A stretch of 64,000 nucleotides of DNA from Phormidium sp. FACHB-1136 (GCF_014697375.1 NZ_JACJRS010000002.1:1-64000); one strand, 5' to 3'. Positions 44,439 through 54,156 are shown, counted from the first letter of the stretch. Translations and numbers: made by a program. Notes: generated by a model not told the origin, from the sequence alone.

Positions 44439-45371
44439 CTATGGCGGTGGCGCTCCCTCTGGCGGTGGCGCTCCCTCTGGCGGTGGCGCTCCATCCGCTC
44501 CGGCTTCTCCCTCCGCCGCTGGTGGCGGTGGCGGTGGCGGTGGGGTAGCGGGGTCGATGGCGGGCACCAGCACCTCTAGGGTAAAGGAGGTATCTAGTTG
44601 GCGACTAATGCCTGCTAGTTGTTCCTCGCTGGCTCCCCCTGGAGGGGACGCAATTTCCTGGGTAAGGTCGCGGATCACGATCAACGGCTCTAGGCGCTCA
44701 ATGTTGCGGAGAATGCTGAGGGTTTGGGGAAACAACGCCCGCATGGACACATCCACCGTCTGGCGATTGAGATTGCTGGCCAGTTCCGGTGGGCCTCCTT
44801 CTCCTAGGGATACGGGCTGCGACGGCGTAAACTGGATTAGTTCGGAGGTGTAGATCTGGCGCTGGGTGACGGGGTCTCCGGCAAAGGCACTGCGCACCTG
44901 CTGAATTTGAGCTTGGTTGAGCCCCAGGGCAGCCAGTTGTCCCTGATCAATGCGGTTAAAGTCGGCCCGCAACACATCCTCAATGGCGGCATTGCTGTTT
45001 TGAATTTGTTGGTTGATATCGATCATCAACGTCTCGAGGCTACTGCTACTGCCCAGTAAGCTATAGATGGCAACCCGCTGTTGAATGGTGGTATCCAGTT
45101 GGGCCTGGAGGTCGGCCAACCCTTGCAGGCTACTGCGCTGTTGATCGACCTGGGATTGCAGGTCGTTTACCTGCCCCTGAATGGTGCTAATCTGCTGGCG
45201 CACCGGACGAACCAGGAAGTTATAGAGCGCAAAGGAAGCCGCCACCCCCAATAGCACAATGGCCAAAGCCTGCACCGGAGGGGTAAGCTGCATCCCAAAC
45301 ACCGTGGGATAGGCTGGGCCAAGATCGGCCTCTTGACCGTCCTCGGGCATAAAATCTCCAGTCATCGTCAT
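44439..45371 (-). CDS. pilO: Type IV pilus assembly protein PilO
   Basis: 310 residues. One membrane segment (QALAIVLLGVAASFALYNFL) is followed by a coiled coil (ISTIQGQVNDLQSQVDQQRS) and a ferredoxin-like periplasmic domain (VDVSMRALFPQTLSILRNIE). The C-terminus is Pro-rich and ends in repeated GAPPPE units encoded by an 18-bp repeat. It partners with PilN in the inner-membrane alignment complex. Its ATG overlaps the pilN stop (TAATG). Confidence 0.88.
   Translation of the reverse strand: MTMTGDFMPEDGQEADLGPAYPTVFGMQLTPPVQALAIVLLGVAASFALYNFLVRPVRQQISTIQGQVNDLQSQVDQQRSSLQGLADLQAQLDTTIQQRVAIYSLLGSSSSLETLMIDINQQIQNSNAAIEDVLRADFNRIDQGQLAALGLNQAQIQQVRSAFAGDPVTQRQIYTSELIQFTPSQPVSLGEGGPPELASNLNRQTVDVSMRALFPQTLSILRNIERLEPLIVIRDLTQEIASPPGGASEEQLAGISRQLDTSFTLEVLVPAIDPATPPPPPPPPAAEGEAGADGAPPPEGAPPPEGAPPP
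44443..44496. repeat. 18-bp tandem repeat at the pilO 3' end
   Basis: GGCGGTGGCGCTCCCTCT occurs about three times head to tail (third copy altered). It encodes the GAPPPE repeats of PilO on the minus strand. Unit length is a multiple of three, so copy changes would keep the frame. Confidence 0.85.
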
Positions 45372-46156
45372 TATTCGATCACTCCTTCTTCTCTGAGGGC
45401 GCGTAGCCGAGTCACTAAGCCCACGGCTCCCTGGCGCTCCAACTCATCAATGAGCTGAGCGGAGGGGGTGTTGGTAATGTTGGCGCGAATGGTGTAGTCC
45501 ACTAGGTAGGTGGGGGTATTGGGCGGGGTGCCGGGGCAACGACCATCCACCGCCGGGTCGAGCAGTTCACTCTGCTGGGTGGCCTCGGTAATCGCCACGG
45601 TAGCCCCCTGAAGCAGCGGCGACCGCCCCAGGATGAGGGCAAAATCATTCACATCGTCGAAGGAGCAGGCCACACCCTGAAGAAGCACCCCACCCGCCCG
45701 AGGCGGAACAAGGCTGGGATCGCTGGGTAAGGGCGAACCGCCATCTTGGCTAATGTTGGTAATTTGAATGCGGGTGGGGGTGCGGTCGCGAATATCCTCA
45801 AGCAGGGCCGACCAGGGAACAATGTCGTTGAAAACTCCGACAAAGGCGTTGTTTTCGGCTCGAACCGCATCAATTTGCCCTTGAAGATTGCCTAGTTCCG
45901 CCAACTGTGCCTGGATTTGGGCGAGTTCGCTTTCTAGGTTGACCTTGCGGGCCTGAAGTTGCCTGAGTTGCCCCTGGCTCACCAGCCAGTAGGCTCCGGC
46001 CAGACCAATGGGAACCAGTGCCCCCAGCAAGCCGTAGATCAACGGGCCTCGATTCACCGCTGCGCCGCCGCCATCACCACCACCACGGGCCTTCGGTTTT
46101 GCTTCGTAAACCCGAGGTTCGCGATCCTTGAGAAAGTTAATATCGAGGCTATACAT
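45371..46156 (-). CDS. pilN: Type IV pilus assembly protein PilN
   Basis: 261 residues. The cytoplasmic N-terminus starts MYSLDINFLKDREP, matching the short PilM-binding N-terminal motif (INLL type). One membrane segment (LIYGLLGALVPIGLAGAYWL) follows, then a coiled coil (ARKVNLESELAQIQAQLAEL) and a periplasmic domain (GVLLQGVACSFDDVNDFALI). It is located 2 nt after pilM and overlaps pilO by one base, a tightly coupled operon. Confidence 0.9.
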   Translation of the reverse strand: MYSLDINFLKDREPRVYEAKPKARGGGDGGGAAVNRGPLIYGLLGALVPIGLAGAYWLVSQGQLRQLQARKVNLESELAQIQAQLAELGNLQGQIDAVRAENNAFVGVFNDIVPWSALLEDIRDRTPTRIQITNISQDGGSPLPSDPSLVPPRAGGVLLQGVACSFDDVNDFALILGRSPLLQGATVAITEATQQSELLDPAVDGRCPGTPPNTPTYLVDYTIRANITNTPSAQLIDELERQGAVGLVTRLRALREEGVIE

Positions 46157-46158
46157 GG

Positions 46159-47265
46159 CTACATCACCTCCCGTAGGCCCAAACCGATTACCGTGGCCAG
46201 TTCCGCCCGCTGATTCTCTGGAATATCCTCGGTTAGCTCCAAGGATAGGGCCGAGATCGGATCAATCTGGCTGGTGGGAATGCTCAACCGCTGGGCCAAA
46301 AACTCATCGAGTTGACCAATGGAAGCCCCTGGCCCCGCCAGCAACAACTGGGCTACCTCCATGTCCTCCTCTTGGTTGAGATAAAAGTCGATGGATCGGC
46401 GCAATTCGTCGGACAGTTCGCCCAGCACCCGCAGCATGGCCGTGGTGCCGGGGTTGGTGCCGCCGCCCACCTGCACCGCCCCCACCGTATCCATACTCTG
46501 AATCGGCACCGTCATACCCTGGAGCAGTTCTGTATTTCGAGAGGGGGGTAGATTCATGGCCCGACTGAGGGCGCTTTGAATTTGAAACGTCCCGGTGGGC
46601 ACCGTGCGGGAAAAGTGGGGCACCCCATCCACCACAATGGAGATCTCGGTGCTTTCAAACTCAATATCCACCACGGCGGCCGCTTCTTGGGGGGTAAACT
46701 GCCGTAGCTGCTCGCGAATGGTGCGGATCAGAGCGAAACTTGAGGTTTCCAGTACATTGAGGGTCAAACCGGCCTGGGCAAAAACCTCGGTGTAGGGGTC
46801 TGTGAGGTCTTTGCGTACCCCCACCAGCAGCACCTTCACCTTTTCAATGCCATCCTCATCCACAAAGTAGCCCAGCTTTTGGTAGTCTACGTCGGCCTCT
46901 TCGCGGGGGAAGGGCAGATAGAGGCTGGCCTCCTGGTTCAGAACCATCTCTCGCAGTTCTTCATCGTCTAGCTCGGCGGGAACCGGGATAATCTTGGCAA
47001 TGGCTCGTCCGGGGATAGCCGTGGTGGCCCGCTTTACCTTTACCTTGCTCTGGGTGAGTAGTGATTGAATCGCATCGGCCATCGCTGCCGTATCCAGAAT
47101 TTGACCTTCCTCATAAACCCCCTCCGGCAGTTCCACCGACTCTAGGGTGACCAACTTGAGACTCGTACCCTGCTTCTTGAGTTGGGCTAAGGTCACCTTG
47201 TCGGGGGCCAGTTCAATGCCCACACCCCGAGGTTTGCGATTAAACAGTGCTTTTAAACTATCCAC
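46159..47265 (-). CDS. pilM: Type IV pilus assembly protein PilM
   Basis: 368 residues, an actin-like ATPase fold. Visible blocks include GVGIELAPDKVTLAQLKKQG, VKRATTAIPGRAIAKIIPVP, AAVVDIEFESTEISIVVDGV and IDFYLNQEEDMEVAQLLLAG with an adenine-pocket glycine pair. It is cytoplasmic and binds the PilN N-terminus to align the pilus machine. First gene of the operon; about 525 bp separate it from purT on the other strand. Confidence 0.92.
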   Translation of the reverse strand: MDSLKALFNRKPRGVGIELAPDKVTLAQLKKQGTSLKLVTLESVELPEGVYEEGQILDTAAMADAIQSLLTQSKVKVKRATTAIPGRAIAKIIPVPAELDDEELREMVLNQEASLYLPFPREEADVDYQKLGYFVDEDGIEKVKVLLVGVRKDLTDPYTEVFAQAGLTLNVLETSSFALIRTIREQLRQFTPQEAAAVVDIEFESTEISIVVDGVPHFSRTVPTGTFQIQSALSRAMNLPPSRNTELLQGMTVPIQSMDTVGAVQVGGGTNPGTTAMLRVLGELSDELRRSIDFYLNQEEDMEVAQLLLAGPGASIGQLDEFLAQRLSIPTSQIDPISALSLELTEDIPENQRAELATVIGLGLREVM

Positions 47266-47790
47266 GACAGTATCCGCAAAGTGGGTAAATGAACGTTCGT
47301 CTGCCCCAAGGAGTGAGGGCCAGTTTCACCCTCACTTTATTCCCCAGACTCCTGAGGAATAAAGGTTTCTAGGCCATTAAAACGAGTAGAGATAGCCTCT
47401 ATCCCAAAAGTGCTAACGAATGGTACACAATTTGTTTGAGAATTTCCACTGTGCTAGAGGAAGCGGAAAAACATCGGTACGGAAGCAACCCTAGGCTGAC
47501 GGTGAGGTCTCTCCACGACCTGTGATCCATCGCTATACCTACATCAAAACGGCCCCCAAGAGCTTCCCCAAAGTAAGGTGTACCTCAATCCAAGGTGTAT
47601 CCCCAGCCAAACGATGCATCCCCATCTCTCCCGGCCTATCCATCCAGGGCGGACGGGTCAGCCCACGGTGCTCCGGCCATTCCCCAGCGGACTAGGTTAA
47701 GGTCTGGCATTATCAGCGATGTTAGCGAGATTTCGGAAAACTGAGCACTTAATATTGAGAAACATGATCGTTTACCCCACCGTTGCCCCT
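47266..47790. other. Divergent intergenic region, pilM/purT
   Basis: About 525 bp with promoters expected for both the pil operon and purT. I see no RNA gene or clear binding site. Open frames in it lack coding character. The 72 nt before ATG 47791 can be read in frame with purT but do not match known PurT N-termini. Confidence 0.5.
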
Positions 47791-49005
47791 ATGATCCTCT
47801 CCCTTGGCACCCCCCTGACCGAATCGGCCCAGCGTTTGCTTTTGCTGGGGTCGGGCGAACTGGGTCGCGAAGTGGCCCTAGAGGCCATGCGCCTTGGCCT
47901 AGAGGTGATTGCGGTGGATCGCTACGACCACGCTCCAGCCATGGCCCTAGCCCATCGCCGCCACGTCATCGACATGCTGGATGGCGACGCCCTGCGCCGC
48001 GTCATCACCCAAGAACAGCCCAGCCTCATCGTGCCGGAGGTAGAAGCCATCGCCACCGATACCCTAGTCGCCCTAGAGGCCGAGGGCTGGCGGGTTATCC
48101 CCACCGCCCGCGCCACCCAACTGACCATGAACCGCGAGGGCATCCGTCGCCTAGCCGCCGAGGAACTGGGCCTAAAAACCTCCCCCTACCGCTTTGCCGC
48201 CACCGAAGCCGAGTACCTCGCTGCCGTGGATGCAGTGGGCCTGCCCTGCGTGGTGAAGCCGATCATGAGTTCCTCCGGCAAGGGCCAAAGCACCGTGCGG
48301 TCTGAAGCTGAAGTCAAAGCCGCCTGGGCCTACGCCCGCGAAGCCGGACGAGGCAAAAGCGACCGGGTGATTGTGGAGGGCTTCATCCCCTTCGACACCG
48401 AAATTACCCTGCTGACGGTGCGGGCTAGCGACGGCACCCACTTCTGCCCCCCCATCGGCCACCGCCAAGAATCCGGCGACTATCGTGAATCCTGGCAACC
48501 CTGCCCCCTCCACCCCGATACCCTGGCCACCTGTCAGGCCATCGCCCGCCAAATCACCGACGCCCTGGGCGGCTGGGGCCTGTTTGGGGTGGAACTGTTC
48601 ATCGCCGGAGACCCCGACCAAGCCCAAACCGTTTACTTTAGCGAGGTCAGCCCTCGCCCCCACGACACGGGCATGGTCACCCTAGTCAGCCAGCACCAGT
48701 CGGAATTTGAACTCCACGTTCGGGCCATCCTGGGCCTGCCCATCGGCGAGATTACCCAAATCCAGCCCGGAGCCTCGGCGGTGATCCTCTCCCCCGGCAA
48801 AAGCGATGGCCCCTGCTACGAAGGCTTGGAAGCCGCCCTGCAAATCCCCACCAGCAAAGTGCGTCTCTTCGGCAAACCCAACGCCACCCCCAACCGCCGC
48901 CTAGGCGTTGCCCTCGCCCTAGGCGACACCGTGGAACAAGCCAAGGAACGCGCCATCGCCTGCGCCCAACAGGTGAAGGTGATCACTCAAAGTCCCCCTT
49001 TGTAA
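47791..49005 (+). CDS. purT: Formate-dependent phosphoribosylglycinamide formyltransferase (GAR transformylase 2)
   Basis: 404 residues from ATG 47791, matching the family start [26 protein letters not shown] (E. coli PurT has 392). ATG-grasp enzyme: [46 protein letters not shown] with the ATP-binding Lys and Gly loop, [10 protein letters not shown] and [16 protein letters not shown] with metal-binding Glu. It uses formate and ATP to formylate GAR in purine synthesis. Confidence 0.95.
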   Translation: MILSLGTPLTESAQRLLLLGSGELGREVALEAMRLGLEVIAVDRYDHAPAMALAHRRHVIDMLDGDALRRVITQEQPSLIVPEVEAIATDTLVALEAEGWRVIPTARATQLTMNREGIRRLAAEELGLKTSPYRFAATEAEYLAAVDAVGLPCVVKPIMSSSGKGQSTVRSEAEVKAAWAYAREAGRGKSDRVIVEGFIPFDTEITLLTVRASDGTHFCPPIGHRQESGDYRESWQPCPLHPDTLATCQAIARQITDALGGWGLFGVELFIAGDPDQAQTVYFSEVSPRPHDTGMVTLVSQHQSEFELHVRAILGLPIGEITQIQPGASAVILSPGKSDGPCYEGLEAALQIPTSKVRLFGKPNATPNRRLGVALALGDTVEQAKERAIACAQQVKVITQSPPL

Positions 49006-49023
49006 GGGGGATTTAGGGGGATC
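48986..49023. repeat. Short dispersed repeat at the purT stop
   Basis: An AAAGTCCCCCTTT arm and its partial complement AAGGGGGATTTAGGGGGATC flank the purT stop codon. This type of hairpin is widely scattered in cyanobacterial genomes and could act as a transcription terminator or mRNA stabiliser. Related elements occur at 49868 and 51286. Confidence 0.6.
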
Positions 49024-49102
49024 CCAAAAGCTGACAGGGTAGCCCTAGATCGGTCAGTTACCATAGATTTAAGCGTTCTCATGTTTGGCGGGAAGAACGA
49101 CC

Positions 49103-49741
49103 ATGGCAACCACATCCGAAGAAGTCTGGCGAATTTTAGGCGAACTAGCAGAGGCCCAAAAGGAAACCGAGCGACAATTACGAGAAACCGATGAGATCTT
49201 GAAACAACGCTTCCAGGAAACCGAGCAACGCTTCCAGGAAACCGATCAGATGCTGAAACAGCGATTCCAGGAAACGGAACGCTTGATGCGTCGCCAAAAT
49301 CAGCAGTTCAACGAACAGCTAGGCAAGCTGGGCAACCGCCTAGGGGAATTTGTGGAATGGCAGGTGCGTCCCGTTGTCGTGCGCTTGTTTCAAGAGCGGG
49401 GCATTGCCGTCCATGAGTTTTACCCTGGAGCCTCGGCCCAGCGTGACGGAGAGGGCATTGAGATTGACCTGCTAGTGGTGAACTCTACCGAGGCCATCTT
49501 GGTGGAAGTGAAGAGCAAACTGACCCAGACCGATGTGGACGAGCATTTGGAACGGCTAAGCAAATTTAAGCGGCTGATGCCTCGCTACGGCGATGTTCGC
49601 GCCATGGGAGCCGTGGCCGCGATGGTGGTGCCCGACGATGTAGCCCGCTACGCCTACCGCCAAGGGCTGTTTGTGATGGCGCAATCGGGGGATAGCGTTG
49701 TCATCCTCAACGATGCCACCTTTCAACCGCGTCGTTGGTAG
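49103..49741 (+). CDS. DUF3782 family protein, PD-(D/E)xK nuclease-like
   Basis: 212 residues from ATG 49103; a TTG at 49085 is less likely. A long charged coiled coil (RETDEILKQRFQETEQRFQE) is followed by GRLGEFVEWQVRPVVVRLFQ, then EIDLLVVNSTEAILVEVKSK with the Asp and ExK of the nuclease fold, and the ending YRQGLFVMAQSGDS, ILNDATFQPRRW. It is a paralog of the protein at 32549 and shares its unit FQETD. No partner gene is evident; function not established. Confidence 0.82.
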   Translation: MATTSEEVWRILGELAEAQKETERQLRETDEILKQRFQETEQRFQETDQMLKQRFQETERLMRRQNQQFNEQLGKLGNRLGEFVEWQVRPVVVRLFQERGIAVHEFYPGASAQRDGEGIEIDLLVVNSTEAILVEVKSKLTQTDVDEHLERLSKFKRLMPRYGDVRAMGAVAAMVVPDDVARYAYRQGLFVMAQSGDSVVILNDATFQPRRW

Positions 49742-49867
49742 TTCCGCCTAGCGGTAGGATAGGGTAACTCCTGCTAGACAGGGTTTTGATGTGTTGTGAC
49801 CATAGCTCGGGTATCCCGAGTGGATCGCAAAGTCCCCCTAGCCCACCCTGACGGGAAGCAAGCTACA

Positions 49868-49953
49868 CCCTCACCCCCTCTCCCAGGAAGGAGAGGGGAG
49901 CCGGAAATCCTTCAAAGTCCCTCTCCCCATGGGAGAGGGATTTAGGGTGAGGG
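49868..49953. repeat. Palindromic repeat upstream of the sugar-binding protein gene
   Basis: 86-bp element with the ends CCCTCACCC (49868-49876) and GGGTGAGGG (49945-49953), and inner arms CCCCTCTCCC/GGGAGAGGG. A related copy lies at 51286-51379 after the gene. It resembles cyanobacterial dispersed palindromic repeats or a MITE. Confidence 0.75.
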
Positions 49954-49983
49954 CCAACTCCGTTCAGATATCCCCAACTCCCC

Positions 49984-51279
49984 ATGAAACGACGTTCCTG
50001 GCTTCGCTACACCCTTCTTGCCCTCACGGGCTTGCTGCTCAGTTGGCTCGTTGCCTGTGGTGGTGGGCAACCCAGCGGGTCGGGGTCGGGCACCGGGGCA
50101 GCAGGGGGCCAGGAGGTCGAGTTCTGGACGATGCAGCTTCAGCCGGATTTCACGGATTATTTCAATGAGCTAATTGCCCAGTACGAGGCGGAAAATCCTG
50201 GCGTTACCGTGCGCTGGGTGGATGCACCCTGGGCCGATATGCAGAGCAAAATTCTCACCGCCGTTACCGCTGGCACCGCGCCGGATGTGGTGAACCTCAA
50301 CCCCGACTTTGCCGCCCAACTGGCCAGCCGCAATGCCTGGTTGCCCCTGGATGACAAGGTGAGTGAGGCGGATCGGGCGGTGTATTTGCCCAACATCTGG
50401 CAGGCCAACACCCTCAACGGCCAGAGCTTTGGTATTCCTTGGTACCTGACCACCAACGTTATCCTTTACAACCAAACCCTGCTGGAACAGGCCGGAGTAG
50501 AGCCGCCCGCCACCTACGAGGAACTGGCCACCGTGGCCCAGGCGGTGAAGGAAAAAACTGGAAAATACGCCTACTTCACCACCTTTGTGCCAGAGGACTC
50601 CGCCGATGTGCTGCAATCCTTTGTGCAGATGGGGGTGACCTTGGTAGACGACCAGGGCAAGGCCGCCTTTAACACCCCCGCAGGCAAGGCCGTCTTTCAA
50701 TACTGGACGGATCTGTACACCAACGACCTGCTGCCCAGGGAAGTGCTGACCCAGGGCCACCGTCGCGCCATTGAGTTGTTCCAGGCTGGAGAAGTGGCGC
50801 TGCTGTCTACTGGGGCAGAATTTTTTCCCACCATCGAAACCAACGCCCCCGACATCGCTGCCGTGACCCAAAGCGCCCCCCAAATTAGCGGCGACACGGG
50901 CAAAAAGAACGTGGCTGTGATGAACCTCGTCATCCCCGCCAGCAGCGATGTCCCCGATGCCGCCCTCGATTTCGCCCTGTATTTGACCAACGACGCCAAC
51001 CAACTCGCCTTTGCCAAGGCCGCCAACGTGCTGCCCTCCACCGCCGCCGCCCTGCAAGACGAGTACTTCCAGGTCAACGACAGCGCCGCCCCAGGGGTAG
51101 AGCAGGCCCGCTCCGTCAGTGCCGCCCAAATGGGCCAAGCCGAAGTACTGATTCCCGCCATGGATGGCATTAAGGAACTACAAGCCATCCTCTACGACAA
51201 CCTGCAAGCCGCCATGCTGGGCCAAAAAACCGTCGATCAAGCCATCAGCGATGCCGCCGCCGAGTGGGATGCCCGGTAG
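49984..51279 (+). CDS. ABC transporter sugar-binding lipoprotein
   Basis: 431 residues. A lipoprotein signal peptide with lipobox LVAC is followed by a Gly/Ser linker and an extracellular solute-binding protein family 1 domain: EVEFWTMQLQPDFTDYFNEL, APDVVNLNPDFAAQLASRNA, GIPWYLTTNVILYNQTLLEQ, and YLTNDANQLAFAKAANVLPS. It would capture an oligosaccharide or polyol in the periplasm and present it to an ABC permease, but no permease or ATPase gene is nearby. The gene is isolated between two palindromic repeats. Confidence 0.9.
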   Translation: MKRRSWLRYTLLALTGLLLSWLVACGGGQPSGSGSGTGAAGGQEVEFWTMQLQPDFTDYFNELIAQYEAENPGVTVRWVDAPWADMQSKILTAVTAGTAPDVVNLNPDFAAQLASRNAWLPLDDKVSEADRAVYLPNIWQANTLNGQSFGIPWYLTTNVILYNQTLLEQAGVEPPATYEELATVAQAVKEKTGKYAYFTTFVPEDSADVLQSFVQMGVTLVDDQGKAAFNTPAGKAVFQYWTDLYTNDLLPREVLTQGHRRAIELFQAGEVALLSTGAEFFPTIETNAPDIAAVTQSAPQISGDTGKKNVAVMNLVIPASSDVPDAALDFALYLTNDANQLAFAKAANVLPSTAAALQDEYFQVNDSAAPGVEQARSVSAAQMGQAEVLIPAMDGIKELQAILYDNLQAAMLGQKTVDQAISDAAAEWDAR

Positions 51280-51285
51280 CATTGC

Positions 51286-51379
51286 CCCTCACCCCCAGCC
51301 CCTCTCCCAGAGAGGAGAGGGGGGCCGGAGGCTATTCAAAGTCCCTCTCCCAACTTTGGAGAAGGATTTAGGGTGAAGG
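51286..51379. repeat. Palindromic repeat downstream of the sugar-binding protein gene
   Basis: About 94 bp, starting CCCTCACCCCC and ending GGATTTAGGGTGAAGG, with inner CCCTCTCCC arms. It is closely related to 49868-49953 and in the same orientation. It may form a hairpin that ends transcription. Confidence 0.7.
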
Positions 51380-51443
51380 CAACGAGGGCAAGCCGGAAGC
51401 CAGTTTCTCAAAATTGCGATTCTTGGCTGATCACGAACTTACG

Positions 51444-52766
51444 CTACTCAGCCTGGGATTCCGTGGCGAAGAAATGGCCAATCAGGTACAGCGACCCGCA
51501 GAAGACCTTGAGCGATGCTGGATCACTCGCCAAAGCTGTTAGACCCTGGTGAAGATCGGCGTAGGTGCCACAGTGCGACAGATCGCAGCAGACAGATTGG
51601 GCCACCGCTGCTAGATCGTCTGGAGTAGCGGACAGATGCTCTGGCACAGGCACCAGGTAGAGGCTATCTCCCGGTCGCAGCAGGGCTTCAAACACTTCGC
51701 GATGATCCTTGGTGGTCAGCATTCCTATCAACCAGGCCACGCCTGGTTCAGAGTTTTGAGTCTGGGCTGAGGAGGACGATTCTGCCTGAATCAGCCAAGT
51801 ATCCACATAACGGCGCAACACCTGGGCCGCAGCGGGGTTGTGGGCACCGTCAATCAGCAAGGGGTGTGCTTGTCCAGCGTCATCCTGCCAGCTCACCCAC
51901 TGCAACCGACCGGGCCACCGGGCCGCCCCCATCCCCTGCACAATGGCCGCATTGGGGATTTTCCACCCCTGCCGCCGCAGTTCTAGCAGAGCCTCCACCG
52001 CCAGGGCCGAATTGACAAGCTGGTGCTCCCCTGGAAAAGGCAGCGGATAGGTCAAGCCGTCCTGGGCCGTTGCGTAGCGGGCTTGATTGTCACCCACGGG
52101 CTGAGCCGGATGGGGCCACACGACAGGACAAGCTAACTCTACCAACCGCGCCTTCACCACCGATTCCGCCTCTGGGGGCAGGGGGCCAACCACCGCAGGC
52201 CGTCCGGGTTTGAGGATGCCCGCCTTTTCCCGCGCAATGTCTGCCAGGGTAGGGCCAAGGCGCTGCCAATGCTCCCGACTGAGGGAGGTGATCACGCTCA
52301 CCAGGGGTGCTTCAACTACGTTGGTAGCATCCAGCCGTCCCCCCAGGCCCACCTCAATCACCGCCACATCCACCTCGGATTCCGCAAAATACAGCCAAGC
52401 CGCCGCCGTAAACACCTCAAACTGGGTGGGCGAAGGCTGGGCTGGATCGATGGCGGCAATCACCCGATCCAGGACACGCCGCAGATCTGCGGCCTCAATG
52501 AGTTGCTCATTAATGCAAATGCGCTCCCGCCAGCTCACCAAATGGGGCGAGGTATAGCGCCCCACTCGGTAGCCCGCCGCCCCCAGTACCGAAGACAGAT
52601 AAGCACAAACGGAACCCTTGCCGTTGCTGCCCGCCACATGGACAATTGGCACCCGCCGTTGGGGATGGCCCAACGCACCCAGCAGAACCTCGATGCGTTC
52701 TAGACCCAGATCCACTCCAAAGCGACCAAAGCTGTCCAGCAGTGCAGTAATGTCAGATTCGTCCAT
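51444..52766 (-). CDS. folC: Dihydrofolate/folylpolyglutamate synthase
   Basis: 440 residues. The P-loop is VHVAGSNGKGSVCAYLSSVL, followed by YTSPHLVSWRERICIN, FEVFTAAAWLYFAE, EVGLGGRLDATNVV and the LIDGAHNPAAAQVLRRYV block of the C-terminal domain. These are Mur-ligase-like signatures of FolC. It adds glutamate to folates and usually also to dihydropteroate. It has its own upstream region and lies in the same direction as glnB. Confidence 0.94.
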   Translation of the reverse strand: MDESDITALLDSFGRFGVDLGLERIEVLLGALGHPQRRVPIVHVAGSNGKGSVCAYLSSVLGAAGYRVGRYTSPHLVSWRERICINEQLIEAADLRRVLDRVIAAIDPAQPSPTQFEVFTAAAWLYFAESEVDVAVIEVGLGGRLDATNVVEAPLVSVITSLSREHWQRLGPTLADIAREKAGILKPGRPAVVGPLPPEAESVVKARLVELACPVVWPHPAQPVGDNQARYATAQDGLTYPLPFPGEHQLVNSALAVEALLELRRQGWKIPNAAIVQGMGAARWPGRLQWVSWQDDAGQAHPLLIDGAHNPAAAQVLRRYVDTWLIQAESSSSAQTQNSEPGVAWLIGMLTTKDHREVFEALLRPGDSLYLVPVPEHLSATPDDLAAVAQSVCCDLSHCGTYADLHQGLTALASDPASLKVFCGSLYLIGHFFATESQAE

Positions 52767-52879
52767 CGTTATGGGCTCGCTCCATCCTGTTGTATGTCAG
52801 CTTTCGATCCTAGCGTTTGATCCTCATCCGAGGCCGATGGCTCTTGGGATCAGACAGAACCTATAAACAAGAAACCCAT

Positions 52880-52908
52880 AAAAAAGACGCAAGCCTAGGC
52901 CGCGTCTT
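52880..52908 (-). terminator. Rho-independent terminator downstream of glnB
   Basis: On the minus strand AAGACGC pairs with GCGTCTT around GGCCTAGGCTT, followed by a T-run. It sits 95 nt past the glnB stop and would separate glnB from folC. A second hairpin, AGCCTAGG/CCTAGGCT at 52942-52970, is followed by T residues on the + strand. Confidence 0.8.
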
Positions 52909-53002
52909 TCTAGCCAATATGAATGTCTCAAGGCAGATACAAGCCTAGGAATTTTAGGAAACCCTAGGCTGTTTTTTGATTTGCGTGCTAGCGTACAGCC
53001 AA

Positions 53003-53359
<357 letters not shown>

Positions 53360-53421
53360 TTAGCGTGACCGCTGACAATCTCAGCCGAACTATGTTTAGC
53401 GATCTTGACCCCTTAAATACT

Positions 53422-53435
53422 GTATCCCTTGATAC
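53422..53435 (-). promoter_or_regulatory. NtcA-type binding site upstream of glnB
   Basis: GTATCCCTTGATAC fits the NtcA consensus GTA-N8-TAC exactly (palindromic, so readable on either strand). Its near edge is 81 nt upstream of the glnB ATG. In cyanobacteria glnB is a known NtcA-dependent gene activated under nitrogen limitation. Binding here is predicted only. Confidence 0.78.
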
Positions 53436-53472
53436 AAAGAGCAAACTGTCGGGGAGAAGACAAGGCTTTTCT

Positions 53473-54156
53473 CTAGCGGGAGGTATTGAGCAGTGGCCTC
53501 ATAATCAAAAAACCAGCCCCAAAGGCACTCACCACAATCAACAGAATCGTAGCGGCCAGCCATAGTCCGCTCAAGTCCGCATTGCGCTCTCGGCTTTGGC
53601 CAGGGCGATAGGGGTCTAGACGCTCCTCCGTGTAGAGCATCCGGGGCTGAGTAGCGGGTTGGGGGCGTTTCGTCTTAGGCCGCATGGCTTTGGCTGAACC
53701 CTGGGCTCCCTTGGCGCTAAAGACCTGGGTCACTTGGCTGGTGAGGTGAGACACCCCCCCCAGGGAGAACCCGTGACCATCCGCTTGAGACCGATCAGCG
53801 GCATCCATCGCGGCCAAGGGCGACGTCCGAGGGGGTTCCACAGCGATGGGCTGAAGGCCATAGGTCGGCTGGGCCTGGGCCAGATCGCTAGGATCAGTGG
53901 CGTGGACGCCTACCACTTGCTTGAGGTGGGCCGCTGACTCGGCGAATTTCAGCATTTCCTGACGCAGGTACACATTTTGCTGACCCAACTGTTGATTTTG
54001 CTGGGTTAAGGACTCTACTAGAGCTTGGGTCGCTTTGAGTTCTGTGGCCAACTCACGATAGACCGATATCGGCACTGAGGGGGTCTGTCGAGATCCCTGA
54101 CCCCAATCCGTTGCGGAGGACTGCACGAGGGATTCTGAGGAATAGGAGGCGTTCAT
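53473..54156 (-). CDS. Hypothetical coiled-coil protein with C-terminal membrane anchor
   Basis: 227 residues from ATG 54156; TTG 54174 is less likely. Residues about 35-85 form a coiled coil (LATELKATQALVESLTQQNQ, LGQQNVYLRQEMLKFAESAA). A Pro/Gln-rich basic middle (RPKTKRPQPATQPR) follows, and the C-terminus has one hydrophobic helix (LWLAATILLIVVSAFGAGFL) with only about ten residues after it, as in a tail-anchored protein. I recognise it as a cyanobacterial hypothetical type but cannot name a function. An 8-C run (53754-53761 on the + strand) is in frame. Confidence 0.7.
   Translation of the reverse strand: MNASYSSESLVQSSATDWGQGSRQTPSVPISVYRELATELKATQALVESLTQQNQQLGQQNVYLRQEMLKFAESAAHLKQVVGVHATDPSDLAQAQPTYGLQPIAVEPPRTSPLAAMDAADRSQADGHGFSLGGVSHLTSQVTQVFSAKGAQGSAKAMRPKTKRPQPATQPRMLYTEERLDPYRPGQSRERNADLSGLWLAATILLIVVSAFGAGFLIMRPLLNTSR

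Noticed and set aside
53754-53761. 8-base C run in the coiled-coil protein gene as a phase-variation site
   Set aside because: It lies in GC-rich coding DNA, encodes Gly/Val with ordinary codons and the frame is intact; nothing links it to surface variation.
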